A stretch of 64,000 nucleotides of DNA from Archangium violaceum. Its GTDB lineage: Bacteria; Myxococcota; Myxococcia; Myxococcales; Myxococcaceae. Positions 62,239 to 64,000 of the stretch are shown piece after piece. The translations under genes were made by a program, and so were the position numbers. How positions within the stretch are numbered: position 1 is the first letter of the stretch; the number at the start of each line of letters is the position of its first letter. The stretch is from NCBI RefSeq assembly GCF_016859125.1, contig NZ_CP069338.1:10729501-10793500 (forward strand). Reading direction: 5' to 3'. The notes below the pieces were generated by a model. It worked only from the letters and a program-made list of their open reading frames with translations, did not search any database and had not been told where the DNA came from.

Positions 62239-63912
62239 ATGCCCCTCTTCCACCGTCCAGGACGCGTGACACCGCTCGGCAGACAACTGCTCGCCGAGCA
62301 CATCCGGTCGGATACCGCCGCCCGAGAAGCCTCCGTGGCCCGGTTCAACAGCGGGGTGTGCTGCCTCTTCATCCTCACCGCGCTCGCCCTGGGACCCCTG
62401 CTCGGCTGGCCTCGCGCCCTCTCCGTGGCGGGCATGTGCGTCCTCTATGCCGGGTACTACGCGTGGCTCGCCCGGATCTTGAGCCGGGGCTGGTTCCATC
62501 CCGCCCTCTGCTGGTTCAACGTCTGCCTGGAGACCGCCGCCGGAGCGTGGATCTTCCTCTTCGACATCCTCTATGGGGATGCCGAGCAGGCGCTGTCCAA
62601 CCCCTCGGCCGTCCTCTGGAGCACGCTCATCCTGCTCGCGGCGTTGCGCGCCAATCGCGGGCTGGCCTTCTTCGCGGGCTGTCTGGTGACGGCCGAGATG
62701 TTGCTGCTCTACTTCTTCGTCGCCCTGCCCCGGCTGAGCGAGCCCATCGCCCTGATGTTCACACCGACGCTCATGGTGCAGCGCGCCATCTACTACTTCA
62801 CCACGGGTGGGTTGGCGGCCTTCGTGGCCAGCCACCTGACGCGCAAGGCCGAGGAAGCCCTGCACGCCATCCGGGCGAAGGACCTGGTGGGCAAGTACTT
62901 CCTGCACGAGAAGCTGGGGGTGGGCGGCATGGCGGAGGTGTTCCGCGCCACCTACAGCCCGGAGGGTGGCTTCGAGAAGGTGGTGGCCATCAAGCGCATC
63001 CTCCCGGCCTACGCCGAGGACGAGGACTTCGTGACGCTGTTCCGGCGCGAGGCGGAGCTGGGCTCGCTCCTCAACCACTCCAACATCGTCCAGGTGCTCG
63101 ACGTGGGCCGGTTCGCGGACACCTACTTCATGGCCATGGAGTTCATCGAGGGGCTCTCCCTGCGCGAGCTGATCAAGCTCCACGGCCCCCTGCCGCCAGC
63201 GGTGGTGGCCTACATCGGGGCGGAGATGGGCCAGGCGCTCGACTATGTCCACCGGCGCACCGCGAGCGACGGCGTCCCGCTGAACCTCGTCCACCGGGAC
63301 GTGAATCCGCCCAACATCCTGCTGTCGCGCATTGGTGAGGTGAAGCTGGGAGACTTCGGGGTCGCCCGCGCGGCCATCCATGTCCGCCTCACCCAGGCCG
63401 ACCGGGTCCGCGGCAAGCTGGGGTACATGTCTCCGGAGCAGGCCCGGGGCGAGCCGTTCGACGGGCGCGCGGATCTCTTCGCGCTCGGCCTCACGCTGCA
63501 CGAGGCGCTCACGGGACGGCGCCTCTTCCAGGGAGAATATGTGTCCGACACGACGCGGAGCGCTCCCCCGCCCTTCATCCTGCCGCCCTCGAGCTTCCGT
63601 CCAGACATCCCCCCCGCGCTCGACGCCGCCATCATGGGCCTGATCCAGTGGAGGGTGGTGGACCGCACGCCCCGGGGACTGAGGTTGCGCGAGCAGCTCT
63701 GTGAGCTGACCGGCGCCGTCGCGCCCTATCCTCACGGACAGGAGGCGCTGGCCCGCCTGGTCCAGGAGGCCATGGTGCGCAGGAAGCAACCGGTCGTGAT
63801 CGGCGCTCCGGAGCAGGAGACCCGGCCGGAGTGTGATCCCGTCCTCGCCAGGAGCGAGGAGCCCACGGCGGTCCTGTCACCGAAGGGCGCGGTCGCGGGT
63901 AGGAAGGACTGA
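62239..63912 (+). CDS. Membrane Ser/Thr protein kinase with N-terminal transmembrane domain
   Basis: 557 aa from ATG 62239 (G-rich region just upstream; ATG 62227 also possible). The first 200 residues hold about six hydrophobic helices (VCCLFILTALALGPLLGW, VLYAGYYAWLARIL, GLAFFAGCLVTAEMLLLYFF, GGLAAFVASHL). The kinase domain follows with LGVGGMAEVF, VVAIKRIL, HRDVNPPNIL (all catalytic residues present), LGDFGVA and LGYMSPEQA. Unlike the other kinase in this window it should be active. N-terminus topology, with the kinase C-terminal in the cytoplasm, differs from the usual single-helix PASTA type. Confidence 0.88.
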   Translation: MPLFHRPGRVTPLGRQLLAEHIRSDTAAREASVARFNSGVCCLFILTALALGPLLGWPRALSVAGMCVLYAGYYAWLARILSRGWFHPALCWFNVCLETAAGAWIFLFDILYGDAEQALSNPSAVLWSTLILLAALRANRGLAFFAGCLVTAEMLLLYFFVALPRLSEPIALMFTPTLMVQRAIYYFTTGGLAAFVASHLTRKAEEALHAIRAKDLVGKYFLHEKLGVGGMAEVFRATYSPEGGFEKVVAIKRILPAYAEDEDFVTLFRREAELGSLLNHSNIVQVLDVGRFADTYFMAMEFIEGLSLRELIKLHGPLPPAVVAYIGAEMGQALDYVHRRTASDGVPLNLVHRDVNPPNILLSRIGEVKLGDFGVARAAIHVRLTQADRVRGKLGYMSPEQARGEPFDGRADLFALGLTLHEALTGRRLFQGEYVSDTTRSAPPPFILPPSSFRPDIPPALDAAIMGLIQWRVVDRTPRGLRLREQLCELTGAVAPYPHGQEALARLVQEAMVRRKQPVVIGAPEQETRPECDPVLARSEEPTAVLSPKGAVAGRKD

Positions 63913-63942
63913 CTTCCCGGAGATATCCAGTAGAGAGGTGAC

Positions 63943-64000
63943 ATGCGAAGCATCGATGTGTGGGCCAGGATGGGCCTCTTGCTCCTCCTGGGGGGTGCGC
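63943..64000 (+). CDS. Start of a signal-peptide-bearing protein (cut by the right edge)
   Basis: ATG 63943 with GAGAGGT about 3-9 bases upstream. 19 codons are visible: RSIDVWARMGLLLLLGGA, a basic start and hydrophobic core typical of a Sec or lipoprotein signal. It may be co-transcribed with the kinase gene, 30 bp upstream. Nothing more can be said. Confidence 0.5.
   Translation, partial: MRSIDVWARMGLLLLLGGA

Overview
The window is chromosomal DNA of a myxobacterium, most likely of the Archangium/Cystobacter group. The evidence is very high GC with strong GC bias at third codon positions, Ser/Thr kinases with myxobacterial HRDV motifs, a standalone PilZ protein, many lipoproteins, short REP-like palindromes, and a locus matching the exoA-I spore-coat polysaccharide operon that I know from Myxococcus xanthus. 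Taxonomy is inference; there is no rRNA in the window.

Layout. 1-400: the start of a tyrosine-type integrase beside an intact tRNA-Thr(CGT), which looks like one end of an integrated element continuing off the left edge. 700-13,250: mostly housekeeping genes. These are an NAD(P)-dependent glutamate dehydrogenase with an insert, a PilZ protein, an HtrA/DegP protease, GrpE, a standalone sigma region 1.1-like protein, FtsH, a lipoprotein plus a NUDIX hydrolase, a divergent Ser/Thr kinase and XRE regulator, and a CcmH/CcmI pair. 13,250-28,500: an accessory corridor with much gene decay. It holds an Omp85-type C-terminal fragment, a 2OG-Fe(II) oxygenase remnant, a frameshifted peptidoglycan-binding gene, a TonB-like lipoprotein that loses its end, a truncated YfbK-type vWA gene and a CBM6/beta-helix gene with an internal deletion. 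Among them are intact genes: MerR plus alpha/beta hydrolase, DNA-alkylation-repair HEAT protein, TIM-barrel isomerase, TetR with two operators, VOC protein, ClpC/ClpE-type ATPase and a beta-barrel. 28,700-37,400: aldo/keto reductase, DUF1552/DUF1592 pair, acyl-CoA dehydrogenase, SDR, TPR-like protein and RluA-type pseudouridine synthase.

37,418-49,462 is the exo locus on the minus strand, read from a sigma54-type promoter near 49,540: exoA (Wza), exoB (barrel), exoC (chain length), exoD (BY-kinase), exoE (sugar-phosphate transferase), exoF (YvcK-like), then exoG, exoH, exoI (acetyltransferase, PLP aminotransferase, acetyltransferase). A plus-strand FAD monooxygenase gene and the remnant of a second copy sit between exoF and exoG and split the operon. 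Long perfect hairpins lie in the exoD/E and exoE/F gaps.

50,378-53,961 encodes a large lipoprotein with a nuclease-like C-terminus, overlapping by four bases a partner of immunity-protein type. This candidate contact-dependent toxin/immunity pair, reminiscent of the SitA/SitI kin-discrimination lipoproteins of M. xanthus, is the most interesting system seen. 54,137-60,651 is a carbohydrate block: TreZ, glycogen debranching-type glucosidase, a lactonase-like MBL protein and a GH88-type hydrolase. 60,660-64,000 holds thiM-thiE and a membrane Ser/Thr kinase, with one more signal-bearing ORF cut by the right edge.
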